A stretch of 64,000 bases of DNA, taken from NCBI GenBank assembly GCA_030686995.1, contig CM060688.1:201724718-201788717 (forward strand). The letters run 5' to 3'. A program made the position numbers and the translations under genes. Below, in pieces: positions 1 to 10,791 of the stretch (positions are counted from its first letter, which is position 1; each line of letters opens with the position of its first letter). This stretch comes from Artemisia argyi (taxonomy: Eukaryota > Streptophyta > Magnoliopsida > Asterales > Asteraceae). The notes below the pieces were generated by a model. The model was not told where the DNA came from, made no database searches, and saw only the letters and a program-made list of their open reading frames with translations.

Positions 1-12
1 TACAAATTACAG

Positions 13-696
13 TTAACAACTTGTTCGCTGATGTGTAGCCATATAGGGAATTTGACAAGAATAACTCAGTTGCACAATACGAGGAGGTATAGTAGAAAGT
101 CTGTCCCGCTTGACATTCCATTCATATTTAATGTCAAGCTGAAACGTAGAGAACCCTATAGTTAAAGCCTCTTTAAAAAGAGGGAACTTATTAGGTGGAA
201 AGTGAGTTAGGTAACTAGACTCAAATTTAACACGTAAAATTTCTCTCCCGTATTCCGATAACATGGAATATGAGGTGTTAGAAAAAGCAACTATTGGCCA
301 CTGTCTAGACATAGTTGTGGTTATTTTAAAATGGCACATATCACGTTCGAAATTGCCAGATACTTTAAAAAGTATATCGAGAGTGGCATTCCCATTGAGT
401 TTTATTGCCTCTTCATTTATAAAATCGAAGTTGACATGGAATTCATCTATGTCAACAACTTGTATTTTCATATTACCATGTTTAAATTTTAGTTCTATTA
501 GGCACAAGCAGACTAAAACAAGAAGCAAAAAAACACAAACCCAGAATATAACTATCTGGACGAAGCTTATTGGGTAAGGGGGCTGGTGTTTGTTGTTGTC
601 GTCGTCGTCGTGGTGGAGGTGGTTATTGTTGTTGGTGGTGGTGTGTCGGCGGTGGGGATTGTTGTTGATGTGTGGAGGCACCATTTGGACATCCAT
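13..696 (-). CDS. LEA2/NHL-like single-pass membrane protein
   Basis: A 227-residue protein, complete from ATG to stop. Residues 1-40 are a low-complexity His/Asn/Asp-rich cytosolic tail. Residues about 43-68 form one strong hydrophobic helix (VIFWVCVFLLLVLVCLCLI). The remaining ~155 residues form a beta-rich domain containing an N-A-T sequon and alternating hydrophobic residues. Short N-tail, one membrane anchor near residue 50 and an extracytosolic domain of ~150 residues is the architecture of plant NDR1/HIN1-like (LEA_2) proteins, which sit at the plasma membrane and are often linked to defence. Sequence similarity to that family is weak by eye, so the assignment rests mainly on architecture. 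The His/Asn tail is encoded by GTT/GTG/GTC-type triplet runs (591-670) that may vary in length. It could also be an unrelated type II membrane protein. Confidence 0.5.
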   Translation of the reverse strand: MDVQMVPPHINNNPHRRHTTTNNNNHLHHDDDDNNKHQPPYPISFVQIVIFWVCVFLLLVLVCLCLIELKFKHGNMKIQVVDIDEFHVNFDFINEEAIKLNGNATLDILFKVSGNFERDMCHFKITTTMSRQWPIVAFSNTSYSMLSEYGREILRVKFESSYLTHFPPNKFPLFKEALTIGFSTFQLDIKYEWNVKRDRLSTIPPRIVQLSYSCQIPYMATHQRTSC

Positions 697-1546
697 TTGC
701 GCTGTTTAATAATCCAATAAAAATTCAACAACCGTTAGATATTTTGTTTTCATAAAAAAAAAATATCAATCTATTGCTACATATTATAAGATCCTTTTAC
801 TGATACTCAAAGTCAAAACGCATATCATAAAATTTCCAAGTATCAATCTCAACGTAAAAATATTATTGTATTTGAAGTTTACACAACATTTCGAACCACA
901 ACATTTATTCATGATTCATTCGAAAAGTAACATGTATACAAAAATATTTGTTGTAACTGAGATTCAGGCCACGCATATATTCACAAACCCGAAACCAAGT
1001 CCAAAAATTCAAACAACAGACAAATTAAATGTTAGAAAGAGCAACAACATTTAAAGAAACAAGAAAACATCAAGAATATCAAACCGAGTTGACTCAGTGG
1101 CTGACCGAGTCAACTAAAGATCCACACGATTTTAGGGTTTTTAAACCATTTTTATTAATAAAATTTATTTAAAACCCGGATAAAAAGTTTATTAAAGACA
1201 AAAAAGTGGTTGATTTTTACCGTGCGAAATGGTGGTGGCAGCGATCTATCTTTTGGTACAAGAAAAAGAGTGGCCGGAAGTTTTTCCGTAAGCTGGAATC
1301 TTTGGTGATCGTAAGATGGAGAGAAAGTTAGTATAGTTTGTGAAATGAGATTAATTAAAAAAAATGAGTACCATGGAATCATTTTATCATGTAGCATCCC
1401 AATAATTGCACTTGCTTTATTAACTTTTTTGGAAGACATGAAAATTTAGATAAACGAGGCATGCAGAACCATAGCAACATGCTTCATTAAAATCCTGAAT
1501 TCTGTTTGCAATTGATCTACCACGTTACAACCCCTTTACGATCTCC
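697..1546. other. Intergenic, no supported gene
   Basis: AT-rich sequence between the membrane-protein gene and a broken coding segment. A 94-codon open frame on the minus strand (1155-1439) has an ATG but no recognisable domain, and I do not call it a gene. The first 150 bp next to the membrane-protein start should hold its promoter, but I see no convincing TATA box. Confidence 0.5.
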
Positions 1547-2023
1547 CTACTTGAAAACCCCGAATGTTTTACCTGTCATCTCAATCCATCCTTTTAAGAT
1601 GTCGAGGTCCGATGGCAAAGCCATCCATGCCTCTCTCATATCCCTTGACTCACCAAAGATATTAAAGGCCGCTAAAAATAAAGGATCCAACCGTGGTAAG
1701 TCAACTAGTTTCAACCTTTCAGCACAGTCAGTTGGTGTTGGCCCATCATTGGTTTTCACCATATGTCTCTACCCACACTGTATATCCACAGCTAGGTCAT
1801 CAAAAGTAACACGAGAAGTCTTTGCCTTTTTCTTTGGCCTAACTTCATCATGTAGCCTTTGTGTACGAGAGTTCTCATCATCTTCATCAATATCTACGTC
1901 AACCAAAGGGTCTTCGTTGATATCAATTGCCCCAACACGTTCCCTCATAGTCGATGCCCCAAATGTCGATGTAGCAGTCCCGACGAAACAAAAAAATGAT
2001 ATTTTAACAGCTGCAAATTTCAT
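1547..2023 (-). pseudogene. Unknown coding segment with one in-frame stop
   Basis: Read on the minus strand from 2023 to 1547 there is one continuous frame of about 158 codons interrupted by a single TAG at 1769-1771. The first part has an acidic stretch (DVDIDEDDE) followed by a basic PKKKAK motif that could be a nuclear localisation signal. The second part is a compact, coding-looking tail ending in IEMTGKTFGVFK and a stop. The acidic, basic and helical pattern would fit a transposon-associated or nuclear protein. I do not recognise the family and suggest no function. It may be the 3' exon of a degraded gene. Confidence 0.35.
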
Positions 2024-2242
2024 GAGTCAACTGTAAACCAAAACACAACCACAGAAGTCACTATGTTGACAACAACAAACTATTCAAATATTCAAACATC
2101 TAACACCAATAAAACAATGTTTTGGTCCCTAAGATTTTTATCTTTGATAAATTCAAGAAAAGCCCATGTTAGCAAAATCAAAGTCTAAACTCGGAACAAG
2201 CAAACAATTCAAAGTCAACAATCAACAGTGAAAGAGCATTAC

Positions 2243-2335
2243 ATGATGCTTGGTGAGACGTCTGCGGATGGCTCTGGTTTTCTTGTATGCTTCCCTAAGA
2301 GCTGACTTCTGGGTCTGTGAGATCACAGTCAACAC
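2243..2335 (-). pseudogene. RPL35: Ribosomal protein L35 (uL29) exon fragment
   Basis: The minus strand reads [18 protein letters not shown] and then directly [13 protein letters not shown]. Both blocks belong to the conserved core of eukaryotic 60S ribosomal protein L35. Intact L35 has roughly 11-12 more residues between AYK and KTRAI, so this copy carries an in-frame internal deletion. The bases before the first Val codon read CAG, matching a splice acceptor. After the second His the frame continues into GTAATG, unlike the normal end of this block. I found no other L35 exon in the neighbouring kilobase. It is therefore a relic exon, not a working ribosomal gene, and could be transposon-captured or left from a decayed gene. 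Confidence 0.75.
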
Positions 2336-2340
2336 CTGAT

Positions 2341-3605
2341 CACTTTGTTGTAATCAAACAAGTTTGTTGTTACATCAGAATCCACTAACATTGAATAAGC
2401 ACCACGACTAGACCAACAGTAAACTTATGGCTTTGATTTTTAAGTAAACTAAATGGTTACCCTGCAGTTTTGAGAGGATGACTGCAAACAATTTACAATA
2501 TGATATAACTCAAACTTGACTACACAACGTCAGACCAAGGTCAACCGATGCAAACACACATATAATGTCAGCTGCAACTAGAATTACAAACAAGCAAGAC
2601 TATTTCAGACCTATAAACCAAGAAGCAAATCTTGACAAAATAAAGAAACAGGATTCTCACGCTATCAAATTGTAAAGGTATTTATAAACATAAATTAAAG
2701 ATATTTTATAGGATCGTTACAAGCGGGTTTCGATACTCAGTTATTGTCTGTTAACAATGACTTCATATTTGGAGCTACATGTAACCCCCGGTACTTTTTC
2801 TAAACCTATTACTAGCCAAAATATTTATTTTCGTACCTGAGACACATTAAAACTTTTATTTGTGATTAATTGGGCTTGAGAAACGTGAGATATATTGGAA
2901 ACGAGAACTTTATTCCTTGATTGACTCAGCACAACCTAGAACACTCGAACTGTATTGCATTTGCCAAATTATTTGAATTATTTGAGTTTTGAAAAAACTC
3001 TGAAGTTTATGCTTGATTTTATTGGAAAAATTATTTCGTGAACAATGGCACAAGTTTCGTAAATTTTTGAGTCCGTTTGCTACGTCGTTCGAGCGCCGGA
3101 GCGTTTAACGTTAGAAGTTTACTTTGATGGCAATATTGGTCCTTAGAGTATCATCGTCCACTTACCCCATACTTTCATTAATTTCAAAACCTACCCTATA
3201 CTTATTACATCATATATATACCCCAACTCACCCCATTTTTCTTATTTTATATAATTAAAACACACATACACACAAATATTTTCTCTCTCTCTCCCCCCCT
3301 CTCTTTCTGTTCGCCGTCCGACCACCGGCCGCCGGAATATTTTCCGCCTACCCATTTTCTTTACACCATCTTATAGATCGGGACTTCCCCGACACCCCCG
3401 TGTAAACCCCGCACCCCCAAACACCCCGTATCCACCTCCACCGCCGCGACCTACACCGGTAAAACACCACCACCGAGAACCCCTTTTCTTATTTTCTTTT
3501 AATTTTTAAAAACCCTAGTTTTATATTTTTAAATAAATCCGATTTTTAATATTAAAAGTTTTACAAAAATTGTTTTGATATTGTTTTTAATGAAAACGAC
3601 TGTAT
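2341..3605. other. Intergenic, no gene seen
   Basis: No open frame of note on either strand. There is a CT-rich run at about 3283-3305 followed by a C-rich patch (3380-3450) that reads like an old untranslated leader. Nothing else can be supported. Confidence 0.5.
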
Positions 3606-5390
3606 GACAAATAAAGTAATAAACCTTATCATGTACTCTTTCTTTTTCTCACTAGAATCACAGCAACCAAAAGTCATAGCAACTTTTCCTTTTCTGATAA
3701 AAGGTCTTCCACCCAGGACACAATAATGAAATAAAGTAATAAACCTTATCATGTACTCTTTCTTTTTCTCGCTATAGAATCACAGCGACCAAAATTCATA
3801 GCAACTTTTCATTTATGATTTTAATTAAAATAATTTATTTATGATTTTAATTATATTTGTTTAAAAAACAAATAATTTATTTTTTTTTGTTTCATTTATG
3901 ATTTTAATTATATTTGTTTAATATTAAAGATAATCATTTAAAAAATTTAATTCTGTTGTTAGTTGCATCTTATCTATATTTTTTTTATATATCTTCTACT
4001 TGTGTAGTATTGCATCTTTTTTATATTTTTTTGTATTTATCTTCTACTTGTATAGTATATCAACAAAACAAATTTTTAAAAATTTAAATTAAAAAATAAT
4101 AATTAAAATATTACCTAATAAAGAAATATTCCTTTTTTCGAAATACGAAAATACCCACTAAGAGTTTTGTTTTATTATATAAAAGATTATGTATTTTTAT
4201 TTTAATTATTAATGAAATATTATGTTTTTATTAAATTATTTATTTATGAAAATAAAAAATAAAAAAATAAAAAGTTAATAGTTTGGGAGTTATGAAAAGT
4301 GTGACCATTGCCACTAAAAAATGGTTGAAAGGTATTGAAAAAGTGTGAGTGAGTCGGAATGATATTTGGTTGGGAGGTATGGGGCGCCACCACCCGGATA
4401 TCATGGTTGTAAATGGGTCTAAAAAGGTCTTCCACCCAGGACACAATAATGACAAATAAAGTAATAAACCTTATCATGTACTCTTTCTTTTTCTCACTAT
4501 AGAATCACAGCAACCAAAAGTCATAGCAACTTTTCCTTTTCTGATAAAAGGTCTTCCACCCAGGACACAATAATGAAATAAAGTAATAAACCTTATCATG
4601 TACTCTTTCTTTTTCTCACTATAGAATCACAGCGACCAAAATTCATAGCAACTTTTCATTTATGATTTTAATTAAAATAATTTATTTATGATTTTAATTA
4701 TATTTGTTTAAAAAACAAATAATTTATTTTTTTTTGTTTCATTTATGATTTTAATTATATTTGTTTAATATTAAAGATAATCATTTAAAAAATTTAATTC
4801 TGTTGTTAGTTGCATCTTATCTATATATTTTTTATATATCTTCTACTTGTGTAGTATTGCATCTTTTTTATATTTTTTTGTATTTATCTTCTACTTGTAT
4901 AGTATATCAACAAAACAAATTTTTAAAAATTTAAATTAAAAAATAATAATTAAAATATTACCTAATAAAGAAATATTCCTTTTTTCGAAATACGAAAGTA
5001 CCCACTAAGAGTTTTGTTTTATTATATAAAAGATTATGTATTTTTATTTTAATTATTAATGAAATATTATGTTTTTATTAAATTATTTATTTATGAAAAT
5101 AAAAAATAAAAAAATAAAAAGTTAATAGTTTGGGAGGTATGAAAAGAGTGACCATTGCCATTAAAAAAGGGTTGGAAAGTATGGAAAAAGTGTGAGGGCG
5201 AGTTGGAATGATATTTGGTTGGGAGGTATGGGGCGCCACCACCCAGATATCATGGTTGTAAATGGGTCTAAAAAGGTCTTCCACCCAGGACGCAATAATT
5301 GACAAATAAAGTAATAAACCTTATCATGTTCTCTTTCTTTTTCTCACTATAGAATCACAGCGACCAAAATTCATAGCAACTTTTCCCGTC
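3606..5390. repeat. Tandem duplication of an ~845-bp AT-rich unit
   Basis: Unit 1 runs 3606-4450 and unit 2 runs 4451-5300. A third partial unit begins at 5301 and diverges about 85 bp in. The units start with GACAAATAAAGTAATAAACC and are nearly identical. Each begins with a shorter internal direct repeat of about 100 bp containing CTTTCTTTTTCTC and GAATCACAGC; its second copy starts at about 3731 in unit 1. The unit ends with GGTCTTCCACCCAGGAC. The near-identity of the units indicates a recent duplication. The centre of the unit is related to 52925-53175, so the unit contains a dispersed repeat and may be a non-autonomous transposon. Confidence 0.85.
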
Positions 5391-5607
5391 TTCAATCCCA
5401 TTTTCTGATAAAAGTTACCAATTTTTGATACCACCGGATCTCCATGTCGATCAATCTGGAAAAAACTAACAAAATATTCATGTTTTGAGATGAATCTGGA
5501 ACAAGATAGTGGATATCCTTTTTCATGAAATCAAATTCAAAAATCTTTTGTTTATAAATCCAATTTCAGCAAGAATCTATTGCTATTGATTGCTTATTTT
5601 TATTGAG

Positions 5608-5844
5608 GTAAGAGATTGTTTGATTATATTTATACGTTAAAGTTTTCAATTGATTGCAATTTCAGCAAGAATCCAATTTTGTTATGTTTTCATTTTATTT
5701 TTACGTTAAAGTTTGATTACAATGTTTAAAATTTGGGTTTTATCAATGTTTAGATGGAAGCTTAAATTCGTCATCATATGACCAAGTAAAAGAAACAACA
5801 TTTCTACATTAATTTCTTATTCCAAACATGTTATATGTATGCAG
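5608..5844 (+). other. Possible 5'-leader intron of the NLR gene
   Basis: A good donor (GAG|GTAAGAG, first intron base 5608) and a good acceptor (TATGTATGCAG, last base 5844) bracket an AT-rich, T-rich stretch upstream of the NLR start codon. If spliced, the remaining leader is about 88 bp, A-rich, with no upstream ATG. Leader introns are common in plant genes. This is a prediction from splice-site appearance only. Confidence 0.35.
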
Positions 5845-5932
5845 TCAGGAGCTATATCCAAACAAGAAAAAAAAAGAAACAGCCCCATACAGTCGTTTTC
5901 ATTAAAATCCTTTTCCGAAGAAGATACTAAGC

Positions 5933-8840
5933 ATGGCTGAAGTCCTTGTTAGTGCCGTCGTGGAAGTGCTGCTTGAGAAGCTACTCTCTGGTGAGCTGAT
6001 CAACTTTGCTCGATCTGAAGAAATCAGTTCTAAGCTCAACAAATGGGAGATAACGTTGCGCCAGATCAATGCTTTGCTTGCTGATGCAGCCCGGAAGCAG
6101 ATAGAAGATGAAGGTGTTAAAATGTGGCTGGCTGAGCTCCAGGATTTGGCATATGACATAGATGATGTACTTGATGGTATGGCCACTGAAGTCATGAAGC
6201 GAAAGTTTAAAGAATCTGAGGCCAGCTCCAGCAGTAGTAGTAAGTTATTAAAGATGTTGCCAGCTTGTTTTACTAATTGCACTCCTCATAACATCATGTA
6301 TGGTCGTAATATTAGCTCCAACCTAGATGAGATTACCACTAGATTGAATGGTCTTTTTGAGCGGACAAAGATTCTGGGTTTGAAAAAGATTCTGGGTTTG
6401 AAACCGAATGTAACAGTTGAAAGATCAAATAAGACGGATGTAAGATACCTTGAAACTTCACTGCTGCCAGATGCGTCTAAAATATTGGGTCGGGAAGGGG
6501 ATAAAGAGGCGTTGCTGGGGAAGTTGTTGGGGGATGAAGGAGCATGCAGTTATCAAAATGTGAGCATTGTGTCGATTGTTGGAATGGGTGGGATCGGTAA
6601 AACAACTCTTGCCAGACTTTTGTACAATGACCCAAAAGTGAATGATCACTTTAAAGTCAAGGCATGGGTTTCTATTTCCGATGACTTTGATGTATTCAAT
6701 ATCAGCAAGCAAATTTATCAAGATGTAGGAGGGGAGGAGAGACCGTTTGCTAATCTAAATCTGCTTCATGAGGCTCTTCAAAAAGAACTTTCAAACAAAA
6801 GGTTCCTACTCGTTCTAGATGATGTCTGGAACGAACAACACGATATGTGGGAAGCCCTCAAACGACCACTTGTAGGGGCACCTGGAAGTAAAATCTTAGT
6901 GACAGCCCGTAGCACCAAAGTTTCAACAGTAATGAAGTCTGTTCAACCTTACAATCTGGGGTTTTTGTCAAATGAGCTTGCTCTGTCTTTGTTTGCTCGA
7001 TGTGCACTAGATGAAGAAAACTTTGACAAACATCAACAACTTAAGTCCATTGCTCAAGGTATCATTGACAAGTGTAAAGGTTTGCCTTTGGCTTTGATAG
7101 CGCTTGGGAGGGTCTTGAATACTGAAGGAAGTGATGTTGCTGAATGGGAGGAGTTGCTGAAGAGTGACATATGGAATTCACAGCACGGAACGAATATTCT
7201 TCCGGCACTCAAGCTGAGCTACTATCATCTCCCTTCACATCTAAAGCAACCGTTTGCATATTGCTCCTTGTTTCCAAAGGACTATGTGTTCAAAAAAAAC
7301 AAACTAATCCTATTGTGGATGGCACAAGGGTTTCTGTCCCAACCAAAGGGCAACAATCAACCAATGGAGAGTTTGGGTCACAAGTATTTTAAAGAGCTGC
7401 TGTCAAGGTCTTTTTTTCAGCCTGTAGCCAATGATGAATCACTGTGCACAATGCATGACTTGATGAATGACTTGGCCATAAGTGTGGCAGGGGAGTTTTT
7501 CTTTCTGCTGGATGATAAGAAGGATCTAAATGGTAGGAACGAAGATTTTGAAAAGTTCCGTCACTTTTCATTCATAGGACAACCAGATGCAGTAGTATTC
7601 AGAAAGTTAGATAGAGCTAGATGCTTGCGTACGTTCTTACCGGTGTCAGTTGGTTGGAAGGGACTCTATGCGTTGGAAAATGTTCCTGTCGAATTACTTC
7701 CCCAATTACAGTTCCTAAGGGTGCTAAGCTTATCTAGTCGGTCAATTAGAGAGGTACCGAAATCCATTGATAAACTCAAGCATTTAAGGTACCTCAACTT
7801 TTCCTCATCCAGCATCAAAGTATTACCAGAACAAGTCAGTGAACTTTATAATCTTCAAACGTTGTTGGTTCGTGAGTGTTATGAGTTATCTAGCTTGCCA
7901 GTCAGTTTTGTAAAGCTAATAAACTTGCGACATCTTGACATGACTGATACTCCGTCATTGAAGAAGACACCCGTAGGAATCGGTAGGTTGAAAAGTCTAC
8001 AAACTCTATCTAAGGTGTATATCGAAGGAGGTAACGGGTTTAAAATATCTGAGCTTCAAGACCTATCGGATATACAAGGTCAACTTTCTATCCATGGGTT
8101 GGACAGAGTGACAGAGCCAACACAAGCAACCAATGCTAAGTTACAACTAAAGAAGGGTCTTGACGATTTGGAGTTAGTATGGGGTAGATCTCCTCTCCTT
8201 GGCGATTCTCATGATCCCTCTACGAAAGATGAAGTACTTGAAAGGCTAAGGCCTCACCATAACTTGAAAAACTTGAAGATTATAGGGTATGGGGGAGAGA
8301 AATTTCCAAGTTGGATTGGGGATCCCTCATTTAATCAGTTAACAGAGCTTACGTTAGAAGATTGTGATAATTTTACTGAGTTACAAACAATTGGGCATCT
8401 AACTTCACTTAGAGTTGTGAAGATTGAATCGTGTGATGCCCTGGAGAGTTACTGTTGTCCAAATAGTGTGGAGAGGTTGTCGATAAGGCATTGTCGTTCA
8501 ATAACATCATTGACCTTCTCTGAATTGCCGGAGGAGGTCCCATACTCTCTGAAAAAACTTACGTTGGTACGTCTGCAGAATCTAGAGTCAATTCCTCATG
8601 AGCATTTTCAATGTCTTGCAACTTTGGAAGAGCTAACTATACTTGATTGTCCATCACTTCCATTTCCATCTCCATGTGGGTCGTTGTGGCCTCCTAATTT
8701 AAGGATGCTAATAATAGGAAAGTTAGGTAGGATAATGTCAGACTGGGGGCTTCAAAATTACCCACCCTCACTTGTGGAACTAGTGTTACATTGCGAATAT
8801 TCAGGGGTGGTTTCATTTGGAGTAATGGAACAACAAGATC

Positions 8841-8904
<64 letters not shown>

Positions 8905-9115
8905 GACTTCATCAGCATGTTTTCTTCTTCCACCATCTCTAACTAGTCTAACAATCTGGTATATGGAGGAAGTGGAATCAGTTTCAGAGGTCTTACAACA
9001 CCTCCCTCACCTTCAACGACTTGATATTTCTGGATGCCTGAAGCTTAGCGAGGTGCCAGAGACAACTTCATCTTTGAAAGTATTTGTCAGAAACAACCCC
9101 TCTTACTTCATGTGA
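5933..9115 (+). CDS. CC-NBS-LRR (CNL) disease resistance protein, RPP13-like type
   Basis: A single uninterrupted 1060-codon frame for a cytosolic immune receptor. Residues 1-~150 are an Rx-type coiled coil with an EDVID-like AYDIDDVLDGM. The NB-ARC domain shows the P-loop GMGGIGKTT (217-225), kinase-2 LLVLDDVW (292-299), RNBS-B ILVTARS (~321-327), GLPLAL (383-388), RNBS-D YCSLFPKDY (from 443) and MHD MHDLM (507-511). All nucleotide-binding motifs are intact, and the Trp after LLVLDD is typical of CNLs. From about residue 570 to the end are leucine-rich repeats. Two oddities stand out: an 18-bp direct duplication at 6368-6403 repeats KILGLK in the linker, and 20 Asn codons interrupt the LRR at residues 971-990. 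Length is normal for the family. Intron-free coding with a possible leader intron and a 3'-UTR intron is plausible. Function in pathogen recognition is inferred from family; the ligand is unknown. Confidence 0.93.
8843..8902 (+). repeat. (AAT)20 microsatellite inside the NLR coding region
   Basis: Twenty perfect AAT triplets in frame, encoding poly-Asn at residues 971-990 between two leucine-rich-repeat blocks. Perfect triplet tracts of this length slip readily, so the allele length probably varies without shifting the frame. Confidence 0.97.
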
Positions 9116-9120
9116 TCATG

Positions 9121-9408
9121 GTATGTCATCTCTCTCTTACATAAATAGTTACTACTATAGTATTAATTTTATACGTAGTAAATAAATAAATAGATATATT
9201 ACTATTAAAATGGTGGTACAAAGGAATTCTGAAACCCCTCGCTTTTACACTTTATACCAGTATTATACTTTATCACAATAAATAAACTCACTTATCTAAC
9301 TTATTTGTTTTTTAATGGTTGTGTGTTTTCTTTGTTTTTGTTTTTTAACTGCAATCTTGGTCTATAAATACAAATTATCTAATTTATTTGTTCGATTGTT
9401 TTGTGCAG
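9121..9408 (+). other. Possible 3'-UTR intron of the NLR gene
   Basis: Five bases after the TGA stop there is a donor (CATG|GTATGTC). A T-rich tract with acceptor TTTTGTGCAG ends at 9408, before GGAGCCAAGG. The acceptor and following exon-like sequence are conserved in the second copy of this flank near 44070, the only support beyond splice-site quality. Confidence 0.4.
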
Positions 9409-9628
9409 GGAGCCAAGGGGTTTTGGATTTGTTCAGTTTGTTTTTGAAGACGGGAATCAGAAGAAACCGTCTGCTTTGAGAATAAGAGAACGGAGATAAG
9501 CTTATATGACATGTTCATTCAATAAGTCCTTTTAAGTATTGCCGTTGGTTGTTTGACTAGCCCTCCACTCCTGCTGTTTGATGAAACTCATCAAAGAAAC
9601 ACAATTTATGATGTTTTAGGTAAAAACT

Positions 9629-10011
9629 GTTGGACCATAATGTTATAGAAGCAAAAGTTAGGGTAGTTTAGTGTAAGTTTATGTATGTATTCTGTAAACC
9701 GACCCATTGTATTGGGCTGGGTCACAAGAAAGAAACGGTTTTAGTTAGGTTACAACGGTTAGAAAGTTGTGACGTTTACTTTTTATGCATCGGTGTGTCT
9801 CTTTGATATGAAGGCAACGATTCATCTAGTATAAATAGAGTAGGATTCTGTAATCGAATGTAACCCACACGTTTATTTTATATCAGAGTTATAAAGGGTT
9901 CATCCCAAATCATTCTTTGTTTCTTATTATTGATTCTTGTTTGGTATACATATGATGTTGTTATGATCATATAATCAATCCTGGAAGTGGAGATGCAAGA
10001 CCTGTGTAACA
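9629..10011 (+). repeat. Left LTR of the short element
   Basis: 383 bp, TG...CA. TATAAATAG at about 9831 is a likely TATA box, which would place the start of R about 30 bp downstream. It differs from the right LTR at only a few positions, so insertion was recent. Confidence 0.9.
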
Positions 10012-10012
10012 T

Positions 10013-10025
10013 TGGCATCAGAGCC
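10013..10025 (+). other. Primer binding site, tRNA-Met type
   Basis: TGGCATCAGAGCC lies two bases after the left LTR. The usual plant initiator-Met primer site reads TGGTATCAGAGC, so this is one transition away. Confidence 0.75.
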
Positions 10026-10444
10026 GAAGGTTAATCGACCCAGGGAAGGAAGAAAACAACGATTCTTGTAACCGTTGATTTCAGAAGCAAGAAGAAGAAG
10101 ATCGATTTCTATTGGAAATCTATTTACCGAACCAAAAGCAAGAACAAACAGAAATTGATTTTTCTGGCAAGTTTTAAATCAATCGGAAGAACGTACTTGT
10201 TCGTTGATTTTAAATCACGAACCAGAGAAAGGAAGAAACCGTCGAGTAACCGCCGTTGAGGGAGAAGAGTTGGAACCGGAACCACCAAACCATCGATCAA
10301 CTGTAATTAGAGGAAGTAGGAGATTGTGTTGGTAACTTTTGGTGTTTTTTTGTGTTCGATAACAACCAGACAGAAGAAAAGGCAAGTAAGCAACAAGCAT
10401 GACAACAAGGGAATGTTTGAAGTAGAAAGACAAGAAGAAAGAAA

Positions 10445-10633
10445 CGCGTAAGTAAGCACGCGAATAAGCGTAAGTAAGCACGCTTATAAGAACGAAGGCG
10501 TAAGTAAGCACGCAAGTAAGAAGAACGCGTAAGTAAGCACGCGAGTAACAAAGATACGTAAGTAAGCACGTTTACAAGAAAGAAAGCGTAAGTAAGCACG
10601 CTTGAACGAAAAAGATACGTAAGTAAGCACGTA
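10445..10633 (+). repeat. Array of seven small hairpins around AAGTAAGC
   Basis: Seven copies of an 8-nt core AAGTAAGC, each flanked by inverted arms. Arm pairs in order are CGCGT/ACGCG (10445-10462), ATAAGCGT/ACGCTTAT (10464-10487), GCGT/ACGC (10498-10513), CGCGT/ACGCG (10526-10543), ACGT/ACGT (10556-10571), AAGCGT/ACGCTT (10584-10603) and TACGT/ACGTA (10616-10633). The core is constant and the arms change on both sides together, so pairing is kept. A looser relative of the core lies at about 10384. Function unknown; packaging or dimerisation signals are possibilities for a coding-free retroelement. Confidence 0.85.
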
Positions 10634-10781
10634 CCAGAAAGAAAGAAAGAAAGACAAAAAGAAGGAAAGACAGGAAGAAAAAAGAGAGAAAGGCGAAAGC
10701 ACGTCAAATCAGAAAGAAAGACAGCATGGAAAAGGGCGAATGAAGTCAAGTAAAGAAGCATCGATTTGCGTCTATAACATT

Positions 10782-10791
10782 AGGGGGAGAA
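10782..10791 (+). other. Polypurine tract
   Basis: AGGGGGAGAA lies directly against the start of the right LTR, as expected for the plus-strand primer. Confidence 0.85.

Noticed and set aside
8694..8936. Minus-strand frame with a run of Tyr
   Set aside because: It is the complement of the AAT tract within the NLR gene.
10215..10761. Three overlapping minus-strand open frames of 72-154 codons
   Set aside because: They are shadows of the hairpin array and purine-rich interior of the short LTR element. The peptide is a repeat of the same few residues with no domain.
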